Source: Amphibalanus amphitrite (Eukaryota; Arthropoda; Thecostraca; Balanomorpha; Balanidae). From it: a DNA stretch of 64,000 nt. Below the pieces are notes generated by a model that was not told the origin of the DNA, made no database searches, and saw nothing but the letters and a program-made list of their open reading frames with translations. Both the position numbers and the translations under genes were made by a program. Of this stretch, positions 41,909-54,700 are shown in pieces. The stretch spans positions 1 through 64,000 of the forward strand of contig NW_024883026.1 of NCBI RefSeq assembly GCF_019059575.1. Direction: 5' to 3'. The stretch's first letter is position 1, and the number at the start of each line of letters is the position of its first letter.

Positions 41909-42104
41909 CACAAATGTTGTCCTAACTCATTTCCTTAAAATGTAAGCTCATAAAGAAACTGTTTGCAAATATGGTGTTTCCTAGTCCCTAAACAGTGAAC
42001 ACACATATGTTCCAAAAGGCATTAGAACAGAAGACCATTTTTATTACCACTTCATTCACTACATAATTACAGCTCACACTAACAAGGAAAGCCTGGAAAT
42101 TTAA

Positions 42105-42546
42105 AGGAAACAGTCCACTTTCCTGAAATCAGTATTTTGCTATTGATTTATTATTTTTTATGCTCAAAATAATCATGAAATAAAATAAAACCTTTTTGTA
42201 AAAACAATTATTTTCTATATTTTAATATAGGACGAACTATATTCTATGTAAAATAATGTTTGACGCGGAAGCTTATTACGTATTGACCAATCATATTGCG
42301 TAGCTCAAACCTACGCATACTGCATTGGCTGTAAGCAGCACGCTGATTGGCTGACGATGACGTGGCTGCATTCCTGTGCAAGGCACGCATTCCTCTACAA
42401 GGCACTCTTTTCGGAACGAGAAATGGAATATCTTCGTCTAGGGTGATCGTTGAGCCGTAAAAGCTCCTGATTTGTGCTAGTCTCAGCTCAAGCTACGAAA
42501 CTGCTATTCCAGCTCAAAACCCCATGTTAAAAGTGAACTATTTCCT
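42105..42546. mobile_element. TTAA-flanked MITE, 442 bp
   Basis: Flanked by TTAA at 42101-42104 and 42547-42550, with ends AGGAAACAGTCCACTT and AAGTGAACTATTTCCT (14 of 16 positions match as an inverted repeat). There is no coding capacity. Confidence 0.8.
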
Positions 42547-43084
42547 TTAAGGCTCCAGCATATATCTATATTCATTTTATTCATCTCATCTCTTAATTTA
42601 TGAAAATAATATTGCAAATATTATTTCACACCAAATATTGTTTATGTATTAGATGCATGCTAGCATGTAAACTTAAAAATGCAGACAAGGAGAGTTTTTG
42701 CACAATTTGTATATGATGCCTACTTGTATAAAGCTTAGCAAGTTTGTATTATGCTCTCCCTTTTTATAATTGAGAATGTCTAAAATGTTAGCCAGAGCTG
42801 TATTGAAGACATCAATAGAAACAATAAATAATTGCATTCTATTCATATGTCTACAACATGGAAAAGATATCCTTCATCAGCCCTGCTTTTACTGGATTTC
42901 ACAGGTTTAAGAAAGATATAATGGTTTGATCTGATTGCCTCTAGCAGATCAATGTTCTACCTTTCAACTTATAACTTCCACATTATCTTGAAAACTGAAA
43001 TATTGGTCATTAAAAGGTAGGCAGTCATTTCAATATTTGTCAAGATATGATACAACTGTAGTGCTGTTGATACAAATATGCAAC

Positions 43085-43225
43085 AGCAGAAATTTTAGGT
43101 TGTATGTTAGGTTAGGTTGTAGGTTTGTAGGTTTTAGGTTGTAGGTTGGTAGGTTTGCAGCTTGTAGGTTGTCAGGTTGTAGGTTAGGTTTGTGGGTTGT
43201 AGGTAAGTAGGTAAGGTTAAGACAG
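43085..43225 (+). repeat. Degenerate GTAGGTT/TTAGGTT minisatellite
   Basis: An irregular array of GTAGGTT, TTAGGTT and TTTGTAGG words. A few TTAGG units, the common arthropod telomere repeat, occur, but the array is too mixed to call an internal telomere tract. Confidence 0.75.
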
Positions 43226-43239
43226 GTTGGATGATGTTT

Positions 43240-44825
43240 TTGTTATTTGTGAGACATGTAAGCATCAATTTGGATTCAGGGTGTCAAATGTTGTAAGAAT
43301 ATGAAAAAATTATCATTGAAATCCTCTTAGGACTTTATCTTGACATTTACCATCTTTTCCAAGGACTTATATTTGGAGCATGTTCTTGGAGCATCAAAAT
43401 ATGCTTTGGAGCATGTTTTGAACATTAAAAAAAGACAGGAGCAGCCTGTCTGGATATTTTGTACAAATGCTCCTGAAACAGGCTTATAAGTGTGCTGTAT
43501 TGTATTATACTTTAAACTTTTTACAAAAAAAAAAGAAACTGGCAATTTGACACTGTTGCACGCATGCACATTACTGAGATTGCACTCACTTTATAAGTGT
43601 TGCTTTTCATATTTGAGCCAAATATTCCTCCATTTTTCAACCACAAACATACATGATTGCATCAAACTACGCAAATATTTTATTAGTAAAAGTTGCCGAA
43701 AAGTTGTGATGGGACTACAAGATACAGGAAGCCTGTTTTAACTTACAAAGGGACACAAATTGAAGAATCTAGAAAAGATGAAAATTTCTAGAATATTTAG
43801 CTTATAACAGTGCTACCGGATTAGGAGGACGCATCAATATTCTTTGAAGGTAATTCATCAGCTTCGCTTATACGTTCCGCGCATCATTCGCCGCAGTGAC
43901 CGTAAAATGGGCGTATCCAAAGACGAACAATAAGTGGTATAGAAAATGTCGCATGAAAACATTCTTACCATAACAGTCCAAAAATATGGATGATTGTAAA
44001 GAACCTTGCACCGATTAAATAAATTTAATTGATAAAAATGGCGAGCGCCTCAACTCAACAGAAAATCAGTGAGCACACTGCGCATGCGCATCATTTATGA
44101 CGTCAACAAATGAGTGAAAGCTTGAAGCGATTAAAATACTGCAAAAAGTAGTTCTGCAAAAGTTAACTTTTACATTTATTTCGTAATTTCAGTACCAACC
44201 GTATCGACCCAATCTTTCCGTCAAAAAGTACATTCAATGATGCCAACGGATGATTCTTCTGTCTTTTGAAGTTATGATATCATTCAAGATGCTCGGTGCG
44301 AAGGAAGTTGAAAGACAATTTGCCTAAATCGCTGGCAAGCGCTTTTTCGCTTGCATTCTATCTTCATAAGCATAAATGGATGAAAAAATAAGCGAATACT
44401 CATTAAACGTGATTTAATTTATTGATTGCATTAGATATTTCTAATAAGGGACAAACAAAAGCAGCTAACTTTGATAAAATAAAGTACCGCAAACAGCAAA
44501 CATGGGTAAGTGAGCAGGTGTGTTCATTGCTTGAACGCAAGTCCTGCTTATGGAAGGATAAACAGCTTGAACTTCCAAATTTTTCCATGGTTTACTCAAA
44601 AATTTCTGACTTCATCATTAAAATTACACACATCTTTAATACTAAGTCCGACTTGAGACATTTAAGAATTTTTTTTTTAAACTATTGTTTGATTTTTTGT
44701 AGCTGCTTGCGGTTGACCCTCACAAACAAAACACCCGATAATAAAAGCTTATGGTCAACGCAAGGTCAAGGTCATTTCAATTTTGGCTCGTGGTTGAGGA
44801 GGTTGGTGGACGGTGTGGGTTATTT
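43240..44825. other. Intergenic AT-rich stretch, nothing recognised
   Basis: No coding sequence, RNA gene or transposon termini that I can support. Confidence 0.4.
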
Positions 44826-46256
44826 TCGGTTTAAAGGGACCCTCCCACCTTAACATTAGTTTTGAGTTGAGATAGCCAAGTTTGCGGCCAGGCTCAGAAA
44901 CCACCATTTATCCTGGTCGCAACCCCCGCAGCTTTATGGTGTTCAAGAAATTTCTTCCCTTTACTTGCAGGGTGGGACCAGCGTGGTCCCTATCTCTTAA
45001 AGGGACACTCCCACCTTAACATTAGTTTTGAGTTGAGATAGCCAAATTGGTGGCCATGGCCTGCAAATACCGGTTTGGGCACTCACAACATCGACAAATG
45101 CTTTAATTCGGAGATATGGAATTTCAAACTTGCAGTTTTCGGATTCTAAGGGGCTAGTGCATTGGTATGCCCCCTTAGAATTTGTGACGTCAGCGGAGAT
45201 CTAACGATTTTTAAATCTTTTACTAAAACGTTTGGTAGCACGCGGTGGTATATGCGACCCCCACCGGACACGATTTGGTAGCCGAGGTCTGTGACGTCAG
45301 CCGGGCGTGAAGTTTTCCCTTCACCATAGGCCTCACACACAAACCGGCCGAAGTTCATGCCAGGATAGCCCGGCTTGAAAGTGCAAAAATGATTAAATTT
45401 TGCCCTCAATAGATTCATTGCTTCATTTTATAACTAAAAACGTCCGTTATTAGGACTCAATGAAGGTAAAAAGTACTCAAAATCGAAGTTCAAGAAGATG
45501 CTGTCCGAGCACAATCTGGTAACATCACGTGACCTCTTTTAAGCAAAATGTATATAATTTAAGGATGTTATTACACGATTGCTGCCTAAAACATCATAAA
45601 TAATACGCTTGTAACATTTATTGCTTCTGTTTAAGTCATAACATTGCAAAACGCAAAGTTTTTCATGGAAGTCACGTGACCAAAGGTATAGCAGGGGTTG
45701 GGACAAGCACTCAAAGGATTTCAAGTTTTTTAATTAAATTATATAAGTTTCATGATGAAATTGATAGAATGTATTTTTTCCGAATGAAATACAAATTTTC
45801 GTATGTAAAATATTATTCTTATGGGCGAAATTCTCCATATAAGAAATGTCAGTGACGTCACCAGGGCTTTACGTGGGCTTTACTCAAAACATCGGACCTA
45901 CCTGTTTCTTATAGGCATATTTACGTCTGGACAACGAGTTGCGGGGAAAAGTGCTGATTGTGTTGCAGTTTTAGGAGCCGGTGATTAGGCTGGATTTTTT
46001 GGTTACTTTTTCGTACCGATTCATGTATTTCATAGTGTTTGGCTTTTGAATATTTAGTTCTTTCAGATAAATATTACTTGCCTTACAACTTTTGTAAAAA
46101 CGTTTCATTTTTTTATAAGCCGACGTTCAGAGTCCTAAAAATACATCAGCACTACAATCATTGTAAACAAACAAATGGAGCACCACTTGGCTCTGTTCCA
46201 AGGCCATTTTTTAGTTTATCTGGTGGTTTTCTTGCTCTTGTACGTCGTTTTGTTGG

Positions 46257-46684
46257 ATAACGAGGCTTGAAATGATCTCACGCATGTCAAAGTGTTTTTA
46301 TTTTAGGCAAAATAAATATCTAAAACAGTAAAACAAGCTTTCGGCTTGTTTTACTGTTTCATTTCAGTTCATGTTGTTTTCATCAGTACTGTTTCAGTTC
46401 ATGTTGTAGCGTACGTAATGATACATTGTTCTACATTATTTACTTGCCATGTGCAATGTACCACACTATTTGCAACGTATTGCAATACGTTTAAAAAAGT
46501 GAGCTGCTATGAGGATGCCTGGAACAATATGATTGTGCTCTAGCTTTTGAAAATCAAAAACATGTTAATTTATTCAAACTTGATGATGGCGTAATGCCGA
46601 AAGCTTGTTTTACTGTTTTAGATATTTATTTTGCCTAAAATAAAAACACTTTGACATGCGTGAGATCATTTCAAGCCTCGTTAT
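46257..46684. mobile_element. Foldback element with 89-bp perfect inverted arms
   Basis: Arms 46257-46345 and 46596-46684 are reverse complements over 89 bp, starting ATAACGAGGCTTG. The ~250 bp between them has no coding capacity. The word GTTTTGTTGGAT occurs just left of the left arm (46247-46258) and again at 46727-46738, about 40 bp past the right arm; this could be a duplication or chance. Confidence 0.88.
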
Positions 46685-48331
46685 ATTAATAATAATCATG
46701 TCATCCATCCTCGCCCACATAAAAAGTTTTGTTGGATGTTTTGAATCCCTTAAGATTGACTTATATCATAATTAAGAAGCATGTTGATTGAAAACAATCT
46801 GAAGTATCCAGGAGGCTGACAGAGGTCCTGACTACTGAGCAATATCAATATCAAGTTGAACAAGTTATGAAATTTTGGTTGATAAACGCAAGTTGATCGG
46901 GCTCATATATCAGCAAGAAAAGGTAAAATTAAAAGAGCTTATTGTCCAAAAACAAGCTATAATATTGCAGACCTTGGAGCCATACTGAAGAGCACACTGA
47001 GCAGGATCATGCCAGAAAATGTTGACTGATGAGCGCATATTGATGTATTGGTATGAATATTGAATAATAACTTACAACAGCAAGATAAATTAGTGCTAAC
47101 TATCAAGTTAAAATCTAGAATGAATGGACTTGGGCAGTTTTACTATGCTTAGATGCTATGCAGATTGTAATGTGCATCAGGTACTCAGTGTCTGGCAAAT
47201 GAAACATGTGATCATTCCATTGCTACTGGAGGAGAAAGCTTGGATCACTAAATCCACTTTATGTTGATTTTGATGTTAATCATCATCACTGTATTTCTTG
47301 AAAAAAGGATTGTAGTAAAATTGTCAATGTGACAATCCATGCAGCGATGTGATCATATTATGTGTTCATAGTCATTCGTGATAGCCATTATTGGTCCAAT
47401 ATACAATGGCAAAGCTCTCAGTCTCAGTGTTTCTTCCTGTGGATGGCCAGCAGTGACTCCGAGCTTAGAAGTATTAGTTTTCTTCACAGGGCTGGGATAA
47501 AAAGTACTGAGGGTAATCTTCCACCAAGGAACTCTACTTTGACATGGTATGAGATGTAGGCACAAGTAGGTAGGTGCTCAGTTCCTTTCCTATAGTCAGT
47601 AGTTATGTATGTTTAGTTGGGTTAGCTTAGATCAGATTGCTAGTTTTTTAATTTGCCAAATGTCCAGAAAAATGTGACCTGAGCAATGAGCATACCCGAA
47701 CCTGACTAACCTGACAAGTGACAGCTGACCTAACCTCAATCATCACACATATTTGCAGCCTACCCAAGACCTGAGGGTAATCTTCCACCAAGGAACTCTA
47801 CTCACCAAGATGTACTCACCAACAGGTGAGTTAAACCTGCATGGCAGTAGCACCCAGTTATAGGTAGGTACTCACCCTAACTCAATCTTACCTGCTAACC
47901 TTCAACTTGCCAAAAGTTAGCTCACATTGCCAAGCTGTGTCCAGGGAAACAGAATGAGGACAGAGGAACTGGCTCATTGGGTGGCTGGTGTGAGTCTGTG
48001 CATTTTAAGTGTTTCTTCTCTGAAGCTACTCTGCACTGCTGTATGTCATGTTAGATGCTCAGAAAATGTGGGAAATGATTACTAAGCTACTTAAGTGCTT
48101 TATTAATGCTCGAGACATGAACAAGTACAGATCCTGCAGGGTACAGCTATGAGTTAGGTGCTAGGTGAGTATGTTATGTGAATGTGCTGTTCCCTGTTTG
48201 ACCGTAAGTATACAAACAAGCACAGGGTCACAGTTATATTCAATCTCCACATAAACATACAACAAAAACGGCCATATAGCCTAACTCCGAACACACCACA
48301 GATAACTTAAGCCTTTGAAGGCACAAAAATG

Positions 48332-48625
48332 TTTTGATTAACAGGACAGGTTTACAATATATCCTCTGTCCTTGGGGGATCTTGCTGCCAAGTTGAGGTA
48401 TGATGACTGAACTTCAGGATTGATCAACCTTTTCTTAGCCACTGCTTATACATATACGAGAAAGACCAAATGCTTGTTTGTTTTGATTTACAGGACATGT
48501 ATACAATATATCCTCTGTCCTTGGGGGATCTTGCTGCCAAGTTGAGGTACGATGACTGAACTTCAGGATTGATCCACCTTTTCTTAGCCACTGCTTATAA
48601 ACGAGAAAGACCAAATGCTTGTTTG
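48332..48625. repeat. Two-copy tandem duplication, ~149 bp unit
   Basis: Copies at 48332-48480 and 48481-48625 are nearly identical (shared CCTCTGTCCTTGGGGGATCT and GAAAGACCAAATGCTTGTTTG). The second lacks a few bases in the TACATATACG segment. No gene is recognised in or near it. Confidence 0.9.
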
Positions 48626-49909
48626 TAAACTGCGTTGAAAATTTAATGATCCACCTTCAATTCTGACATGAAGGCACAAATGAAATAGTTCCCTCTCCTT
48701 TTGGAATACACAAAGCAAAATATTTAATAAATTTTAGTGGATGGACAAGAGCAATTAGCACAGCTTTCCCTCAAGTTAACTTCTGGCACTGTTGATGAAT
48801 TACACTGACGCTTATTCGCTTCATATTTTGTAACAAACGCGCTAAAACTGCAACATAACAGCACTATATGCTTCTTGACAAAATGCAATAGTATTAAAAA
48901 TTTAGCCCTGATGGCATTCATTCTTGGTGGAAACGTAACTACAAAATATTTTGTAGTAACATTTAAATTCTGGCCGAAAACAGTGCACGGTTTAAAAAAG
49001 AATCATTCCAATGACGGTCCATTCTTGCGGTCCTGAAATCGCCACTATTTCCGGCCTCTCCAACGCAACTCGTTGTCCAGACGTAAATATGCTTCTTATA
49101 GGTATCTTGGGTATATGCTGCTTTGCGCGCAACAAATGCCGCACTTTCAAATAAAGTCGCTAGGAACAGCGGAGATCCCAAAAAGTAAACAAAAGTAAAA
49201 GTCTAATATCTTGAAAACCGTTGAATATTTTTCGATGAAATTTGGTAGATATTCGTTTTTGCTCTTTCTGAACCGAGCGACATCACTTTCATGCCAATTC
49301 ATTAACTTTTTTGAAGGTGGGAGGGTCCCTTTAAGGAAAAATTTTGAGGTCGTAACCGTCGTAACAAAGACGACACTACTTCGTAAAAACATTGATATTG
49401 GTCTCAACATGGTTATTCAAAAATAGTCAGGAAGGAGTAGTCTTTTAGGGTCACCGGAGGTCAGGACGAATTCGAACACGTGGCTAGGTACCTACATATT
49501 GACCAGGGCCCTGTTCGGTCGCTGTTTTTATATCACCGTGCTGTCGGTTTTCCCCATATATTCTTGCTGATGCGGCTTGGCCTCTCATTGGTCTAACGAA
49601 TAGACCACTTGAATTCGAGCAATGAGGAGCCAAGAAGCAGCAGCATGGTCGCAGCCTGCTGATAAATATGCATCAAAAATGTCAGTGTGCGTCCTGGTGC
49701 GTCCACCGTAACTTTGCATGTGCCGAAATCAGCTCACGGTGGTGGCTGATTTTTTTTTGGCGCAGGGCAGCTTCAGAATTAAATTCAGTTGTCTATGCAG
49801 CACACTGATCAATCTAGCAGCAGATTTGCCTTGTTGGCGGCCCTGCAGAAGTTTCGGGACAAGACGTCCCTGCCTCGGTCATCACGTGCTCAAACTGGCG
49901 AGCCACCCC

Positions 49910-50640
49910 GAGTCTACTCAGTGGACGAGCGGCCGCCCAGATGAGGCCTCAACCCTTGGTGTGGAGATAGGTATGGAAGACCTTGTTGAACATCGCCGAG
50001 CATCATTATGGAATACTGCAGTGGGTTCCTGCCCACTGCTGTATCGAGGGGAATGAGAGAGCGGACGACCTGGCAAAACAAGCGGCCGCCCTGCCCTGAA
50101 ACGCCCGCATGCTGACCAGGGCAGTTCATTGTGCGGCCTCGCATCGATGGCACGGCAGCTGGTCCGAGTCACTATTCAGGCCAGCCCTCGGGAGTAGCCG
50201 CCACTCCCTATTCCCGGAGAGGACTGAGAGGGCGCAGTTTCGGTGCGTCAGATGAGGGCGGGCCACTGGGGCTGCTTGCTCCAGTATGTGCACCGAATCG
50301 GCCATCTCCCCTCCCCGGCGTGCCAGTAGTGCTCGGACAAGCGGTGCCCGGGAGAGGCTGATGTGCCGGAGCACGTGCTGCTCCGCTGCCCGGCCCTCGC
50401 TGGCGCCCGTCAGCCTCGAACACATTGCTCCGCAGATTTTTGTAGCCCCCAAACTCTGACCCGTGCCTTGTTTCACGGCACGACGATACAGTGCGCTACG
50501 CGTATTGTGTTATTGAATCGACTAATTCGGACGCTCAAACATTGGAGAGCGTTCAATGCCCCGGACGCTCTGTCTGCAGTTCATATAGCCTTGTTCGGTA
50601 GTTGTGCACATGTGCTAACAAAAATACGTGGGTCATTTTA
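49910..50640 (+). pseudogene. Decayed LINE fragment: RNase H end and zinc-knuckle tail
   Basis: On the plus strand near 50018-50100 the frame reads QWVPAHCCIEGNERADDLAKQAAALP and then stops. This is the C-terminal motif of the RNase H domain of I/Jockey/R1-group LINEs. Near 50360, in a shifted frame, MPEHVLLRCPALAGAR resembles the Cys/His tail that follows RNase H in such proteins. Stops and frameshifts break the frame, so it is a dead fragment. It is a different LINE lineage from the one at 10001, which lacks RNase H. Confidence 0.75.
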
Positions 50641-51536
50641 GGTAAGGTCAAAGGTCAGGTCACCACAGTTCAGCAAAGGTAAAATATTGCCTATTTCAAC
50701 ATTTTTCGACAAACCGGCGCATAACTCGGGAACCAATGCAGCTACAGGCTACAGCGTCGCGGTAAAACGCATTTGATAGCTATTTTAACGCTCTTTCTGC
50801 GTACTGTCCTCAGATTTCAGCTATGATCAACGGTTTAGCCCCCAGAGAGCAAGAACTCTGAAAATAGCTGTTTTTTACGATCACGTCGAATGACCATGGA
50901 CTTTGAACAAGTCTTTTTGAAAATTTGACCAAAGGTCAAGCTCATCTAAGCTGTTTCATCGCTCTAGCATGCCCCCATCAAAAGTTATCATCGAAAGACC
51001 GCAGGGAACATAGACCGATGGTAGGACCACGAGCCGATGCCGGTGGAATAATCCTATGGTGATCCTATCAGAAAATTGCATCAGTGGGAGCTGTCTATAG
51101 CCCCCACTGGTGCAACTTTCTGATTCATTGTGTCGAGACTGCCTGTAACCCGATGTTTGAGAGTGTTTAGAATGATGCTCGTCCGAAAGACACGCCTTTC
51201 GATTTTCTCCTGTTGACTTAAAATGGATTGGGCACAAATTTGACCTGACCTTACGTCACTCATCGAAATTCCGAGATGTAGATTTTGTGCATACTGTTAC
51301 TCTTATCAATGGCTGAAAGTTTCAAGGCGATCATTCTGTTGGTGTGGCTATGACGACTTGACGAGCATTCTAATTTTTTTTTTCTGAGGTGAGCTGAGGT
51401 CACTTGCTGTGGTGCTGGTGACCTGATCTTAGTGACCCAGGTCTGCGACGCTATTTTTTAGATATCTGAAAAACCGCAGGGGGTGTCCGAAAGTCCGACC
51501 CCCCCCCCTCCCCCGGCGCGGCTTCGGACGCGGTTT
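50641..51536. mobile_element. GGTCA-rich TTAA-family element, truncated copy
   Basis: The interior matches the element at 27571-28764 in the same orientation: a GGTCAAAGGTCAGGTCACC start, a CAACGGTTTAGCCC-like block, a TGACCTGACCTTA block, and a C-run near the right end. The left terminus is missing; the sequence joins directly onto the LINE fragment. The right end GCGGTTTAAG is decayed. Confidence 0.75.
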
Positions 51537-51716
51537 AAGTATAGCAGGGCAGGACCTCGATCTTTGAGACCATATCAGTCCCGTTTCATCTTAATCCATA
51601 TAAACGGGATTCATTGCATTCTTCCATGAAAGCCTGACTTCAAATAAAATAAAAATGGAATGTATGTATTAGCTGTATCTCATTTTCTGTAATTTGTTTG
51701 TTTGACGACAGCAACC

Positions 51717-54700
51717 ATGCTTCCACGCGAGCTGGTGGAGCAGATCCTGTCCTACTGCGATGGATACACTCTGTATAGGGCAAGGGGAGTCTGCAAACTT
51801 TGGAAACAGAGTGCCGACTATCTCATCCAAAAGGTAAGCATGTGTTTGTGTGTTTTGACTATCTTACTCTACCTTACCTTTTCAATATAGGAGATAAAGT
51901 ATCTTGGGTTCCTGTTCTTGTCAAGCCTTCATGTCAAATGATGTGTGGTCATTACTTTGGGAGGAATGTGGGAGATGTGTATCCTTAGTCTCCGGGTTCA
52001 TCGCATTTACAATATTATTTATTCCTGTCCTGTCAGTGGCAGTGCAGTTATAGTATTACAGGCCACATTGTTAGGCGCTGCGCTGCAGGCTGCTGCATTG
52101 AGATAGTTAGGAGGTTAGACCTTGTCCAGCACCCTGATCCAGCTATTATTGACCCGTAAAGTTTGTCACAAGTTGAAATTTTCGATCGGGTTGTTGAGAT
52201 CATGCTTGAACGAACGCAAGAACCTTCGCAGAGTTAGGCTATAGACACGGAAATTGGCCATTCAGAGCATTATAACTAGATTTCTTTTGGAAAAAGTCAT
52301 AAAAATGTTTGAATTGTAGCCAAAGTCCATCTGACCTCCCCCCCCCCGTTTTGCAGAACCAGCTATGGGTGTGCTGTCAGCGCGAGATGGGCGCCGCCAC
52401 GCTGGACGCCATGGCGGCCTCGGACTGCGACTGTGACGCCCAGTACCGGGCCTGGTACCGCCACTCGCTGCTGGGTGGATGGCCCGTGGTGCAGATGCCG
52501 CCACTGGCTCTCCCCGAGGAGGGAGTGCTCGCCGTCGCCTGTATCGACGGTAGGACCACGAGACTAGCCGGTGAAATAATCCTATGGTATCTGCAGGCTG
52601 TTTGAAAATTGACGAACACTATTCGTTAGCATTGTGTTTTTCAGTTAAAAAAGACGGAGCAGCTCTCGCTGGGACAGATAGATCGTGTATTATGATTATA
52701 AACGGTAGATCATGCTAGCCGCTTAGATTGCTGAGACGAATGTGGGGTGTCATTTTTTCGCCGTCCAGTGTGTTTTAATTTCGGTATGTTGTGAGCGAAC
52801 AGGTTCATGGGACAAACGATAAGTGCCTGACTGCCTCTGTGATCATAAGTATTCGAGGCTTGTTTTCAGGTTCATGAAGCAATGAATTTATTATATGCGT
52901 TTTTTCTAAATCTAGATGGATGGTGTGTAATTTTCCGTCAGTCTTGTCAATGCTCTTCCAACTATCTTGTGCAGTTCCCTACCATCAGCCCATCGTGTCG
53001 CTATCGAGACTACCACCTCAGCTCGTCTGCGTCCCCGACAGGTGACTGCATGGTGATGGCGGCCACCGCTGACGGCGTGGGTCTGTTCGACCTCTTCGGA
53101 CATCTGGCGTACATGCTGCCCCACTGTACAAGCAGCTTTCCGATCCGTCAGTTGGAGATCACCCGGCCGCTCCGTGAGTGCTTAGGGAGCAGGGGATCGT
53201 CAGTGCTAGATTATTTGTGGGCTGGGAGGGGGAGGGTAAGGGCTGGCCGGCCGGACGTGTGACCGTTTTGAACAAGTGCGGTTCGACTCCAACGCCCTAG
53301 GTTTAGAGTGATGGGATGTGACGTTACAATTTTCTATCATATTTGTGACATAGCAGTTGACAGAATGACGTCTGTAATAATCGACAGAGCTACTGCGATT
53401 GAATTGTCTGAACCGCAAACTTTGGGCTATTTGCCGTGATGCTCAGGATCTGAGGGAACGACTCGTTTGCGTTTCGTTAGATCTCCGTCATTGCTTGTGG
53501 CAGCTCCTGTCCCCATGGCGCTGCGACGGACTGAAAGTACCGTTTACCGTTTCGGTAATCCCATGAACTGTACAATAGCCCACATGTGCCTGTCTGGTCT
53601 GACTGTGTCTGTCGCCGTCCGACAGCGGGTCTGGACGACCGTCGGATGCTGGTGATCGCGTACAGTAACAACATTGTGCGCGTGTGCGGCCTGTGGCACG
53701 ACGACGTGCGTAGCTCCATGTCACCACTGGTGCCGCTGATGACCCGCGAGGGACACGACATCACTGTCAAGTGAGTGCGCTTCGTTTGCTAGCACTGGGA
53801 ATGTGACGACTGGGGATTGAGGGAATAGTATCTGATCTAACGTGAAGGTCTTACGGAAAGGGAAGGGGTAGTATGCGGCCTAATTACGAGCGAGCGAGCG
53901 CAGCGAGCGAAGTGAGTCTTTTCAATATAACGGAAAAATCTCAGTATGAGCGGCCCGGCCCGGCCCGGCCTGTAACGCTTTTGAGAGGCTTATATCTCAG
54001 CAACCGCTGGACCGATTGGCCTGCGGTCTTTTTTGTTGGGTAGCCCCATCCCTTCTACCCCGTAATTGACTACTTTTGATACATCTCAGTGACCGCCGTG
54101 GCACGTGCCACGTGAAAAGTCAAGGGTGTTCAAGCAGTTTTGCAAAAGTAATGATTTTGAGAGGCCCATATCTCAGCAGCGGCTTGAGCGATTGTCTTGC
54201 GGTCATTTTTATAGGGTAGCTGCATCCCTTCTACCAAAGGTCGGATACTCTTCATCTATGTGAGTGACCCCCACTGCACGTGCAAAATACAACAATAAGA
54301 GGTGCCAAATTTGTTCCCATTTCAGTAGCTCGGTAATTACTGGGGCGATTTCGCTGAAACTTGGCATACAGGTAGGCACCCACCAGGCAATGCATTCCCA
54401 AGTGTTGCGGTTAGGGTGCTACTGCACGTGCGCACGTGCAGGGGGCGTTTCCAGATCTCGAGAACGGCTGGGCCGATTGCGCTCAAATTTGGTACACGGT
54501 TGGGGACCAGTTAGTAGGGTGCCGTGCAAAAGTCATTTTGGACTCCGTTTGCACGTGCGCACGTGCAGAATGCCGCTTCCAGATCTCAGGAACGGCTGGG
54601 CCGATTGCGTTCAAATTTGGCACACCGCTAGCGACCGGTTAGAAGGATGCTTTGCACAAGCCCGTTGGAAGCACCCTCTCGCCCTTCCGCACGTGCAGGG

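Larger units (their letters stand above)
44831..49334. mobile_element. 4.5-kb TTAA-bounded inverted-repeat unit
   Basis: A perfect 21-bp inverted repeat including terminal TTAA (TTAAAGGGACCCTCCCACCT...) lies at 44831-44851 and 49314-49334. A second copy of the left end in direct orientation starts at 44997 (AGGGACACTCCCACCTTAAC), followed by the same ~30 bp, so one copy may be nested beside another. The interior holds the 46257-46684 element and the 48332-48625 duplication and no transposase frame. Whether this is one element or two related solo ends is undecided. Confidence 0.65.

Noticed and set aside
43085-43225. Internal telomere tract
   Set aside because: TTAGG units are present, but most units are GTAGGTT or irregular.
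53477-53770. Minus-strand frame opposite F-box exon 4
   Set aside because: Shadow of the plus-strand exon; no conserved features.
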